Part shown: positions 27,019-36,887 of the stretch, piece by piece
Layout: each line of letters opens with the position of its first letter
Position numbering within the stretch: the stretch's first letter is position 1
Source: JANTGF01 sp963750735
GTDB lineage: Bacteria > Bacteroidota > Bacteroidia > Bacteroidales > VadinHA17
DNA: 64,000 nucleotides
Direction of reading: 5' to 3'
NCBI GenBank assembly: GCA_963750735.1
Contig: CAVVRY010000001.1
Span: 1 to 64,000 of the forward strand
Program-made: the position numbers and the translations under genes
The notes under the pieces: model-generated
The model's database searches: none
The model's input: only the letters and a program-made list of their open reading frames with translations
Told to the model about the DNA's origin: nothing

Positions 27019-28557
27019 TTATTCTTTGTTTATTTTACCAAATCGGTGCTCAAGTCGGTTAAAGGCATAAATAGCTATTACAAGAAAAAATGCATAAAAA
27101 ACGCTAATCTTGGCAGGCCAGATTGATAGTACTCCAATAAATCCTGTAATGGTCATTAAATCAATAATTCGAATTGATTGTTTGGATGTTAAAATATAGT
27201 CATGATTTTCTGACGTACCAGATCTTAATATTTTTCGCATCTGGTAAATGGCAACAACTGTAATAATAATTGCAATGGGAACAAAAACTAAAATTCGCTC
27301 TAATGGCCATGAATACTGGGATACTTCATCTAATTCATAAAGATTAAATACAATGCCGAATCTCTCAGACCCACCATGGAACAATATGAATAAGAAAAAA
27401 AATAAACTGTATATAAGTGATATATTTTTACGTTTATCTGCAATGGTTTGTGACTCAATCTTACCAGTTGTGGTTAGACACATAGCAATAAAATAGAACA
27501 AGCTTAATGCAAGACCCGTCCAGAAGAAATACTCAAAGCCAACAAAAAATAGCAATACAAATCCGGCAGAAGCAAGAAAAAATGTGTCTCGCCACTCTAC
27601 CGACCTAGTTTGCTTCACGCTCGTATCTATAGAACTGTTATTTGATTTGTATGTTTTATCGAATTGACTTATTGCCCAAAACAGCGTAATTGCATAAATT
27701 ACTCCCAGGTTGAAGCCTGAATTCAATTCCCATATCTTCCACCAATCGATATAGTTCGGGTTAATTCCATATCCTAATGTCCATAAGGCACTTTGCATAA
27801 ATCCAATTCCAAAGCCACCTCCAATTATTAGTCCGGTGACAATTGTTACTTTATCTCTTTGCCAGGCTGCCAGGATCAATGCAATAATCCACCAGACAAC
27901 TACAGCAAAGTTTTGTGTATTTGTATAAACAGTTCGCTCAAGATGTTTATCTAATTCCCCGGTGTATATACCCATATCAGCATTAGGAAAAAGTATATTT
28001 GAGCTGGTTTTCAAAAGAATTTCTCCCAACCAATCTATAAATGGCCATGCAAAAAGCAACACCAATAGAATAGCCAGCGTTAATGAGCGAATAATCCGTA
28101 TTTTTGTTGAAACGCGGTTACCTAAAGCCCACCCTAATAAGATCCCTCCTGGTGCGGCCCATCCAATTCCACACATCATAAACCAGAAATACCCCAACCA
28201 GGGTTTTATAGGTATTGTTCCTTCACCAACATAGAAAATTCCCCGAATCCAAGATGTATATTGGCCATAGCCTAATTCTCCTCCAAGGGCTATTCCAAGG
28301 CCTAACCACAGAACTACTCCTCTGGCATCTATACCTTTTCGAAAAGCCAGATAATACCACAAAATTCCCCACATCAGCCCGGGTATTAAAGTGCCATCAA
28401 CTCCTCCCCAACCTGCAGTGCCGCGAATCGCCCAGGTTATAGCACCAATACTTCCAAAGAGAAGTACTGTAAGCAACAATTCGGTAAGAACAGGTCTTGG
28501 ATGGTATTTTCTATAGTTGTAATGAGTAGTATAATTTTCCTGGTTTAAAATGTTCAT
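27019..28557 (-). CDS. Large polytopic membrane protein, unknown function
   Basis: 512 residues with roughly a dozen hydrophobic helices and many Trp/Gly (GAITWAIRGTAGWGGVDGTL, WLGYFWFMMCGIGWAAPGG, FAVVVWWIIALILAAW). A soluble basic patch with SNNSSIDTSVKQTRS separates two hydrophobic halves. I do not recognise the family. It starts 11 bases after the stop of the GH92 mannosidase gene on the same strand, so they are probably one transcript. That suggests a membrane partner in glycan use, perhaps a transporter, but nothing in the sequence proves it. Confidence 0.7.
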   Translation of the reverse strand: MNILNQENYTTHYNYRKYHPRPVLTELLLTVLLFGSIGAITWAIRGTAGWGGVDGTLIPGLMWGILWYYLAFRKGIDARGVVLWLGLGIALGGELGYGQYTSWIRGIFYVGEGTIPIKPWLGYFWFMMCGIGWAAPGGILLGWALGNRVSTKIRIIRSLTLAILLVLLFAWPFIDWLGEILLKTSSNILFPNADMGIYTGELDKHLERTVYTNTQNFAVVVWWIIALILAAWQRDKVTIVTGLIIGGGFGIGFMQSALWTLGYGINPNYIDWWKIWELNSGFNLGVIYAITLFWAISQFDKTYKSNNSSIDTSVKQTRSVEWRDTFFLASAGFVLLFFVGFEYFFWTGLALSLFYFIAMCLTTTGKIESQTIADKRKNISLIYSLFFFLFILFHGGSERFGIVFNLYELDEVSQYSWPLERILVFVPIAIIITVVAIYQMRKILRSGTSENHDYILTSKQSIRIIDLMTITGFIGVLSIWPAKISVFYAFFLVIAIYAFNRLEHRFGKINKE

Positions 28558-28568
28558 AGCTACCAGAT

Positions 28569-31500
28569 TTATTTCTTATGGAACAGTACCGAAGCAGGAA
28601 TCTCCTGTTTTTCAATTCCCGGTCCTTCCCAGGATACAATCAAGCCATTTCTTCCGCCCTCCTGAAAATATTTTACCGAAATAGGATGGAGTCCCGCTTT
28701 TAATGTAACCGACTTATCAATCTCAACAACAGGATGTAAACCATCATTATTTAATAACATATAATTATCTAAATATAAGCGACCTCCATCGTTGGTAGAA
28801 AGATAAAAAGTGTATTCTCCCTCTTTAGGAATATTAATGTAGCCTTCATAATCAAACGAAAAGAATTGATCTTTTTCACGTGGATCTATATTAAACTGAG
28901 GATTTATACCTGTTTTTAAAGGTGTAACTTCAAGAAAATCGTTTACCATACGATATATACCATGGGTGTATTTATAGGAAAGGCCGGATTTAACATCTTT
29001 CAAATGAACTATTTCAATTTCTCCTGCTTTGTTAATTATTGCTTTAGCTGGCAAACTTTCCTGTTCGCCTCTGTAAGCTTTCATTTTAATTAGGGTAGTT
29101 TTATTGACTACAAATGGATTTTCATACAAAATGGCATCTCTATCAGGTTCCGATCCATCGAGAGAATAAAAAACTTCAACATTTTTGGTATCACAGGCTA
29201 GTTTCACCATTCTTTCCTTGCTAAATGTTCGTTCTGTATCTATGATATATGGAGTTGTTACAATTGGCTCAATATCCATAACTTGTGGATGTTCGCTATT
29301 AACTGCCCATTCTTTGTTCGGCACGGGACCCATTTCTAAAACAAGCTTTCCCCCTTTAACCAGTTCAGAGTGTTTGAACCAAAACTGATCTAGTTTTTCT
29401 CCGTTTAAAGTGGCCGACTGTATATACCTGTTTTCCGATGAGGTATTCTTAGCTTCAATAATAAATTCCTTTCCTTCGTAGTAATCCTGATCAAGTTGAA
29501 TGGTTATTTTTTCAAATATCGGACCCGACAATTCATAAACTGGATCAACAGAAGAGCCTCCATCCATTTGGAAAAGTCCCATGGCACTCATTACATACCA
29601 CGAACCCATTTGCCCCTGATCTTCATCACCGTGATACCCATTAACCGGATCAGTGCCAAAATAATTGTCTAACACTTCACGCACCCAATACTGTGTAAGC
29701 CAGGGTTTCCCTGAATAGTTAAAAAGCCAGGGAGCCTCCATATTTGGTTGGTTTCCAATGTTTACAAAATCGGCAGCAAAATACGGACGTGAATTTTTGA
29801 AACCCTCTTCCAACCTTGAATTAAATTCATCAGCACCCATTAAATCAATTAAACCTTTCAAATCGTGTGGAACAAACCATGTGAATTGCCAGGAATTGGC
29901 CTCAACATAATCTTTCGATCCAAAACCAAAACTGTGATCGGAATTTCCGGCTCCTTTAATGGCAGTAAACTCTTCAAGCCAGGGGCCACCAGAATATTTT
30001 GGACGGATATACTTTGTTGCCGGATCAAAAACATTACGGTAATACTGACTGCGTTGCATGAAGTATTTATAATCATCAGCTTTTCCTAACGATTTTGCCA
30101 TTTGTGCTACACACCAATCATCATATGCATATTCAAGAGTATTCGAAACTGGGCCTTCGTTTGTTGGAACAAATCCATTATTCAGATAGGTCTGCAAATT
30201 TCTATTTCCAACATATCCTCCACACTCATGAGGGCGTCCCGGATTCATTTGGATTTCTTTCATGGCTTTAAAAGCCTTTTCTGCATCGAATCCGCGAATG
30301 CCTTTTTGCCAGGCAGTTACAATAAAAGGGATTTGATGGGCAGCCACCATAATACTTGAATATTCAAGTCCTCCGGGAGCATCGTGTAGCCAGCCATTAT
30401 TATCATACAGCTCTAATAGTGAATTTACCCATTCTTCGGTAATATCCGGGTTTACCAAACTCCAAAGCTGATTCAAATTCCAAAATGAGCCCCAAAATGC
30501 ATCACAGCCATATACTGAAAAACCTTCTGCCTGCTGAATGTTTTCACAAGCATCTACATATTTTCCATTCACATCGCTAAAAATGGATCGGGAACTATAG
30601 GCACGGTATAAATTGGTATAAAATTTCAATTTGTCAGTTTCAGTGCCGCCTTCCACCTTTATTTTTCCCAACATTTTATTCCATATTGATCTGGCATTGT
30701 TATGGGCGGCATCAAAATTCCAATCAAATTGATCCAATTCAGTCTCTAAGGTTCAACCATGCTTGATCTATACTTACATACGAAATGGCCGTTTTTAATA
30801 AAACTGTTTGGTCATCACTTAAATCAAACTCCAGGAATATCCCCAGATCCAGGTTTTCATTAATTTTTATTACATCAGTTTTATTTAAAATATCTGAACC
30901 TTTCCAGCCACCCATAGATTCAAAAGGACGGTTAAACTGAGCAACAAAATGGAGAGTATATTCATTCCACTCTCCCGCTTCGCGTTTTAAATAACCTTCA
31001 ATTTCAGTATCACTTACTTTAGTGATTTCAGCTTCCAATATTGTTGACGGCTCTTCTTCAGTCACCTGAAAATCAAATAGAACGCGACCGCTTTCAGTTT
31101 TTGGAAACGTATATCGTTGAAATCCTCCACGGGTTGTAGCTGTCAATTCTGCAAGCACATTATAATCCTCTAAAAGAGTTGAATAATATCCTGCGGATGC
31201 TTTTGTTTTTTCATTATTAATCCTTGATCGGTAGCCTGAATCAGGATCATCAGCTGTACCGGATTTTATTTTTAATTCTCCAGTTGTTGGCATTGTGGTA
31301 AAACTTCCCATCATCCAGGAGTGCACATGCCCAAATCCTGAAATACTATTGATTGTATATTCATAACCGGCACCCAATTTATACAGGCCCTCATCGGTAT
31401 TATCCGGACTCAATTTCACCATCCCAAAAGGAAGGCATGGCCCTGGGAAAAGCATCCATCTCGAACTGGATGTACCGAGCAGTGGGTCTACATAATCTGC

Positions 31501-31596
31501 CAACTCTTTTTTTGTGGAAGTTTTATTGCATGCTGGCAGAATAATTGAAAAAAATATCACAGTTACAGTCAGAAATATTACTTTAAAACTTTTCAT
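28569..31596 (-). pseudogene. GH92 alpha-mannosidase lipoprotein with chitobiase-like and PA14 domains, one frameshift
   Basis: The start at 31596 gives a lipoprotein signal (FFSIILPAC). The N-terminal beta domain includes YVDPLLGTSSSRWMLFPGP, normal for GH92. The frame stops at 30739 (LNLRD) and continues one frame over from 30737 (ELDQFDWNFDAAHNNARSIW) to 28569, so one extra base near 30740 splits the gene. The catalytic (alpha/alpha)6 domain has GYHGDEDQGQMGSWYVMSAM, with the acidic residues of the family, and VEANSWQFTW. A chitobiase C-like repeat (VFYSLDGSEPD) and a PA14 domain (YTFYLSTNDGGRLYLDN) follow. It removes alpha-linked mannose from N-glycans or mannan at the cell surface. Confidence 0.9.
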
Positions 31597-31699
31597 TGAT
31601 TTTGGAATTAGATATAAGACCCCAGACCTATTATCTTTTCGTGTGCCAAAACTTTTATGTAATGCATGTTTCATGCTTTCACTTACACTTTAACCCACC

Positions 31700-33063
31700 T
31701 CAATCATTGGGATAAAGTGTTCTTGGAATGGTCATTAGCTCTGTTTGCCTGCCATCGATGTAGCGCACATTTTCTCCATCGAAAAAGGCATCTTCTTCCA
31801 GCATTATTCTAATTTCCTTTTTCCACTCCTTTATATATACACTTGCATTAAGTTCAATGGAATATGCTGTATTTTTATAATAGTGGATAGTCGCCTTTAC
31901 CAGGTACGCCACCTTGCTGGTCCCACAATCCAATAGTTGGGCCTGCACCATGTCCGTGAAATCCTATCGGATGGGTATAAATCGACTCCTTTAATGCTTT
32001 CTGCCTTACATTGATCCAGAGTAGCTTTTAAAATTTCATTGCCAGAAGCACCCACTTTAAAATTGGATGTCAAAATATCCTGAACCCTGTTTCCTGTTTT
32101 AAAAGCAGCTTTCAAATAATCGGGAGCAGTTTTCTCATTCGATCTGAGTATATAAACATGCTGTTGTGTGTCGGTATTTAAGCGCAAATAAGTAATACCA
32201 AAGTCCACATGTACCAAGTCTCCAGGCAATATTATTTGTTGATTTGGGTGTTCAGAGAAAGCCCGTAAATGATCGAAACTCTCTGGATCAGCACGTTGAA
32301 TTGACACAGTAGGGTGAAACCATGCTGTAAATCCGAGTGAGCGAATTCTGTCTCTATACCACCATACTACATCATCTGTGGTTGTAATTCCAGGCTGGAT
32401 TACTTTTTCTGAAAATCCTTCAGCAATAATCTGATGTGCCATGCGCACAATATTTTGATAAACAACCATCTCTGATTTTGTTCGGGTTTCCAGCCATCCT
32501 ATAGCGATATTTTCTGCACTCACCACTCTTGATTGATATTTTTCAGGCAACACTTCCATCAGTTGATCATAATGTGTTGAAGAAAGACCATCTGCCAGAG
32601 CAAATGTTGTGGATTTGTTGATGCCAATTTTCTTTGGGTCCTTACTGGAGATCATTTCTGCCAAAGCTTTCCATTGATCAGGCTGAGCTTCTCTATTCCA
32701 TTCCGTTTCAAAAACCTTACCCGTATTGTATCGAGATATACCAAAGGTCTCCAGGGGTTTTCCTTCACCCGGGTCAAAGGCAACCAGTATGGTCGTTCTT
32801 CTGGCAGATTGCCAGGTAGAAGGTAAAAGCGTTTTTATCACAGGATCTTCATTGTATTCTCTGGCAATGATGACCCACATATCTATACCTGTTCGTCTCA
32901 TTATTTCAGGCAATACGGTTTCCACTCTTTCTTCAAGCCAAGCATCAACCACATCAGCGCGTTCATGCATGTTTAGAGTTTTAGGGAAGTAAGGGTTTTG
33001 TGCGAAACTTTGAAAACAAAGCGTGCCAAAAAACAAAAGGAAGAGGCTGATTTTAAAATTCAT
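31700..33063 (-). pseudogene. Secreted M24 (Xaa-Pro aminopeptidase-like) peptidase, two frameshifts
   Basis: The start at 33063 gives the signal peptide MNFKISLFLLFFGTLCFQSF (then AQ). The creatinase-like N-domain leads to the M24 pita-bread fold with HVDFGITYL (metal Asp). The open frame derails at about 31965; the adjacent frame gives HPIGFHGHGAGPTIGLWDQQ, GGVPGKGDYP. A second shift near 31880 leads to YKNTAYSIELNASVYIKEWK, with the metal Glu, and on to the stop at 31700. Two small indels explain the break. Probable extracytoplasmic metallo-aminopeptidase; a mutated pseudogene is the alternative. Confidence 0.82.
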
Positions 33064-33220
33064 AATAAAGCTCATTTTAAAGAATAATTTTAATTTGCAT
33101 ACCATTATTTATAGCGATAAACCTGCCGGTTAAAGTTACCTAATATTCATAATATTATCCTGTCCTTTAATATAATTTCAATCTTGTGTTCCATTTTATT
33201 CCTTTACCTTACTCGCCTCT

Positions 33221-33280
33221 AAGCCATGATCTCTATTCAAGATGTAATTCTTCAATTACTCTAGATAGTGAATAAAATGG
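33221..33280 (+). repeat. Degenerate partial copy of the intergenic repeat (first in window)
   Basis: Contains GCCATGATCTCTATTCAAG, then GTAATTCTTCAATTACTC and GAATAAAATGG, matching the 5' half of the repeat described at 36621. The C-rich half is missing. The rest of the gene-free stretch 33064-33427 is AT-rich, and I see nothing else in it except a possible leader for the gene at 33428. Confidence 0.55.
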
Positions 33281-33427
33281 TTGAAATAATGTAAAAAAAC
33301 AAACTTCTCAATACCTCCTGAAATTATAAATGAGGTTAATCTACAGGATTCTCAGTGCAGTAGAATTCGAAAATTTCGTACTTTTAATCCAGAACTACAC
33401 AAACATAATTTTTGGTTCAAATTTTTC

Positions 33428-34135
33428 ATGATGAAAATATTCATAATTACCATTATACTCACCCTTTTAACAATTGAATTGTATTCTCAAAGTCCTGAGG
33501 TTATAACTATAACAAATAAGGGCAGCCTTAATGGCAAAGTTTATAACAAGGTTACTGGAGAAAAATTATCTGACGAAGAACTTGTTGAGGTTCTTCAAAA
33601 ACATCCCAATATAATATTTGAAAAAGTTATTAATGAATATGGTGAAATTTCAAATTTTTATTTTGACCCTAATAACATTAAAAATGATACTGGTTCAAGA
33701 ACTATCATTAGAAGAAGTGCAGAGAATCAAGTAAAGGAAGGTGAAAGTTTTCCTGATTTTATTTTCAAGACTATCGAGAAAGAAACAATTAAAAGTAAAA
33801 ACCTAAAAGGCACATGGATTCTACTGCGATTCGAACTATTTGCACGTTTTACGAATAAGCCGTTGATATTGGATTTGAGCAATCAATTAAAAGATTTAGA
33901 AGAGGATTACAAAATTATCCCTATAATATGCTTTGCTGATTCAGAACAAAATATTAAAAATGAACTTGATATAGCTGACTTAGTTTTTAGATTAGTAGCA
34001 GATGGGAGCAATTTTCATGAGAAATACAGTATTATTAAATTTCCAACTACAATTATTATTGATGATCAAGGTAGGGTTTACAAATATTTTTTCAATAATG
34101 AAAATATTGACTTTTCAGGTATATGGCAAAATTAA
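33428..34135 (+). CDS. Thioredoxin-fold protein without the CxxC site
   Basis: 235 residues with a signal peptide ending LYSQ. The C-terminal half reads as a TlpA/AhpC-like redoxin: EGESFPDFIFKTIEKETIKS, LKGTWILLRFELFARFTNKP, where the active-site CxxC would be but is replaced by FELFARF, and IIKFPTTIIIDDQGRVYKYF, the cis-Pro strand. The N-terminal roughly 100 residues are unrecognised. Lacking cysteines, it cannot do thiol chemistry; it may be a binding or structural member. Followed after 61 bases by the metallophosphoesterase gene. Confidence 0.65.
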   Translation: MMKIFIITIILTLLTIELYSQSPEVITITNKGSLNGKVYNKVTGEKLSDEELVEVLQKHPNIIFEKVINEYGEISNFYFDPNNIKNDTGSRTIIRRSAENQVKEGESFPDFIFKTIEKETIKSKNLKGTWILLRFELFARFTNKPLILDLSNQLKDLEEDYKIIPIICFADSEQNIKNELDIADLVFRLVADGSNFHEKYSIIKFPTTIIIDDQGRVYKYFFNNENIDFSGIWQN

Positions 34136-34196
34136 CTAATACCAAAAATACGAGTAATTATATTTTATATTTATGCGTATTTCTACTTAAAATTTC

Positions 34197-36461
34197 ATGA
34201 TTAACAAGATCTCAAATAATATATATTGCAATAGAAATTATTTCAGAAAGACAATTACATTGTTATTACACTTTAAACTTGTTTCATTTCTTTTAGCTTT
34301 TGCATTTGTACTCTCTAATAATTTAAAAGGACAAGATAATTTCCGTGTTCTACCATATTTGCAAAATCCAAGTCCAAATGCTATTACAATTTTATGGTTT
34401 TCTGAAAAGGATTTAGCAGGTGATCTAACGTATTGGGAGCAAGATTCAGAATTAAAATTCAATATTGCATCTAATCCAATACCTGCTGAAGCATTAACAT
34501 ATTCTACCTGGGAAGATACTACCTATTTTGGCGGAGAGGCTCCATCAATTCCATTTCGACACCACCTTAGAATTGAAAATCTTGAACCTGATACAAAATA
34601 TGAGTATAAAGTAATACAGGGGACCAGTTTTTTTAATTCATCTTTTCATACAGCACCAAAAGGGAATACACCTATTCGTTTTATTGTTTATGCAGATTCT
34701 GAAACTGAACCAGAATCAATAGGTAAATACGCGAATTGGCCAGATTTGGCAGGGAACTCACGCTCGTATTTAATTGACCAATCAATTGGATACCAAAATA
34801 ATCTAGATGTGATACTATCACGCCAACCTGATATTATAATAATTGCAGGGGATTTAGTAGAGTCTGGGGGAGAACAACGTGATTGGGATGAATTTTGGGG
34901 ATATAATACCAATCATAATAGCGAACAAAGTATTGCCAGCAAAGTTCCGATGTTGGCAGCAATAGGAAATCATGACTATTATGAAGGCCCATATTTGGAT
35001 CGATACAACCAACCAGGTTCAGAAAGAGCGGTAAAACGTTTTCAAACTTATTTTGATTCACCTGCAAATAATTCATCAAATGTAAACCAGGAAGGCCGTT
35101 ATTATTGTATTAAATATGGACCTGCAACTTTTATAGTGCTGGACGCATGTAATAATAGCCCTAACAAATCAGATGATGATACAAACTTTTATTTACTTGG
35201 AGAAAATGAGCCAGGGGGCGGAAATGCTCCGGACTTTTCTCCAGGTTCTCAACAATACCAATGGCTTGAATCACAGCTTATTGAAGCTCAAATTCATAGT
35301 ATGTTTACTTTTATAATTTTTCATCATGCTCCATACTCATCAGGTCCACATGGATACCCTCCAGGCGAAGTTGAGAATACTGATAATCAATCTGGAAATC
35401 CTGTTCGCCTCCTTACCCCAATTTTTATGAAATATGGGGTAGATGCAGTATTCTCTGGGCATGATGAAATTTGGGAACGATCAGAAATCTCAGGCATTGA
35501 AATAAAACCTGATGAAAGTGAAAAAATGCATACAATTAATTTTTACGACGTTGGTATTGGTGGGGATGGACTAAGAGGACCAATTGAGGGGCTTGAAAAT
35601 CCTTATAAAAAATTCCTTGTGCCTAAGGATGTGCCTGAAATATGGGAAAATGATGTTTTAATAAGTGGAGGTAAACATTATGGTCATCTTGAGGTTGATA
35701 TTTTACAACAAGATACTGACATATGGCAAGCAATTCTCAATCCAGTATATATATTCCCTCTCTTTGATACTCTTGACTCGACTTATTCAAATTTTGAACG
35801 ACGAATTTATGATGATCAAGTAATTCTTACCCGTTATTATACAGATATCGTTAAACCTGTTGAAATTTTATTGTTTACAGCTATTTCCACAAATAATGGA
35901 ATTCTGTTAAACTGGGAAACTCACACTGAAACTGGAAATTATGGATTTGAAGTACAACGTCTTATTGAATCAGAATGGCGAAAAGTTACATTTATAGAAG
36001 GTAATGGTACAACTTCACAACCAAATCTGTATGAATATCTGGATACAAGTAAAGAAGTCTTAAATCCAGGAATGGAACTATACTATCGTTTAAAACAGTT
36101 TGATATTGATAGTAATTACTACTATTCAGATTCTATACTTGTTGAAACCATCTCTTTAATATCTGATATACCAAACACCTTCCCACTATCCCAAAGCTAT
36201 CCAAATCCATTTAGTACAGAAACTATAATCGAATGCAATTTATTAGAGCCATGTTATGTAGTACTGAAAATTTTTGATCTGCAAGGTAGAATTTTAAAAA
36301 TCTTGAATGATAATAAAAGGTATAGTAGATTCTATAAAACTGTTTGGGATGGGAAGGATGAAAGGGGAGACTTAGTACCTTCAGGAATTTATTTTTATAG
36401 ATTGGAAACAAGCTCAGGGCAAGTACAAACTAATCGAATGATCTTTTTAAATAAATTTTAA
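34197..36461 (+). CDS. Secreted metallophosphoesterase (purple-acid-phosphatase-like) with T9SS sorting domain
   Basis: 754 residues. An N-terminal hydrophobic leader (about 25-47) is followed by a fibronectin-like purple-acid-phosphatase N-domain (LPYLQNPSPNAITILWFSEK; LRIENLEPDTKYEYKVI). The calcineurin-like core has IIIAGDLVESGG, LAAIGNHDYYEG, FIIFHHAPYSSGPHG and VFSGHDEIWER. The first motif is VYADSE rather than DxH/DxG, and the last is GHDE rather than GHxH, so the metal site is unusual. The C-terminus is a T9SS type A sorting domain (LSQSYPNPFSTETIIECNL, GIYFYRLETSSGQ). Exported to the cell surface; likely phosphomonoesterase or diesterase. Confidence 0.85.
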   Translation: MINKISNNIYCNRNYFRKTITLLLHFKLVSFLLAFAFVLSNNLKGQDNFRVLPYLQNPSPNAITILWFSEKDLAGDLTYWEQDSELKFNIASNPIPAEALTYSTWEDTTYFGGEAPSIPFRHHLRIENLEPDTKYEYKVIQGTSFFNSSFHTAPKGNTPIRFIVYADSETEPESIGKYANWPDLAGNSRSYLIDQSIGYQNNLDVILSRQPDIIIIAGDLVESGGEQRDWDEFWGYNTNHNSEQSIASKVPMLAAIGNHDYYEGPYLDRYNQPGSERAVKRFQTYFDSPANNSSNVNQEGRYYCIKYGPATFIVLDACNNSPNKSDDDTNFYLLGENEPGGGNAPDFSPGSQQYQWLESQLIEAQIHSMFTFIIFHHAPYSSGPHGYPPGEVENTDNQSGNPVRLLTPIFMKYGVDAVFSGHDEIWERSEISGIEIKPDESEKMHTINFYDVGIGGDGLRGPIEGLENPYKKFLVPKDVPEIWENDVLISGGKHYGHLEVDILQQDTDIWQAILNPVYIFPLFDTLDSTYSNFERRIYDDQVILTRYYTDIVKPVEILLFTAISTNNGILLNWETHTETGNYGFEVQRLIESEWRKVTFIEGNGTTSQPNLYEYLDTSKEVLNPGMELYYRLKQFDIDSNYYYSDSILVETISLISDIPNTFPLSQSYPNPFSTETIIECNLLEPCYVVLKIFDLQGRILKILNDNKRYSRFYKTVWDGKDERGDLVPSGIYFYRLETSSGQVQTNRMIFLNKF

Positions 36462-36620
36462 TAGCAGCAATTCTGTATAACCGAACTTTGAAGTCATAGT
36501 AAAGAAAAAGTGAGCCATTAAAAGCCTTCTACGGAGTAATCTTGGTTAGCCATTTTCTAAAAACTAGTTAATCATCTTATCCTACCTCCTCAATAATAGA
36601 ATTATTATATATAAACCAAT

Positions 36621-36836
36621 TCCCTCCAAATAGCCACGATCTCTTTTTAAGCTGTAATTCCTCAACTAAATATAGTTCGTGGATAAAATGGGTATAGGGT
36701 AATGCAATTGGAGCATGATTTCATCCCACCCACCCCCTGCAGAAATGACAGGCTAACTTCTCCAACTACACATGTGGCAGCGACAAATAAAATTGACTTT
36801 CACTTTCAAATGCTGTAACATGAAAGTGAAAGGAAA
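36621..36836 (+). repeat. Intergenic repeat, full copy with promoter-like end and perfect palindrome
   Basis: The best-preserved copy outside the 47-64 kb region. In order it has TAGCCACGATCTCTTTTTAA, CTGTAATTCCTCAAC, GATAAAATGGGTATAGGG, then GATTTC and GAAATG flanking a C-rich stretch (CATCCCACCCACCCCCTGCA), then GGCAGCGACAAATAAAATTG. It ends with a TTG-N20-TAACATGA promoter-like pair (36793-36823). Only this copy has a perfect 12-bp inverted repeat (36797-36808 with 36821-36832, arms CTTTCACTTTCA). It sits between two converging genes (gene-free 36462-36887), so its promoter would point into the 3' end of the next gene. Confidence 0.75.
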
Positions 36837-36887
36837 ACTAAAGTGTCCCTGGAGAATAATAGATTATTGCAATTCCAGCAGGATATT

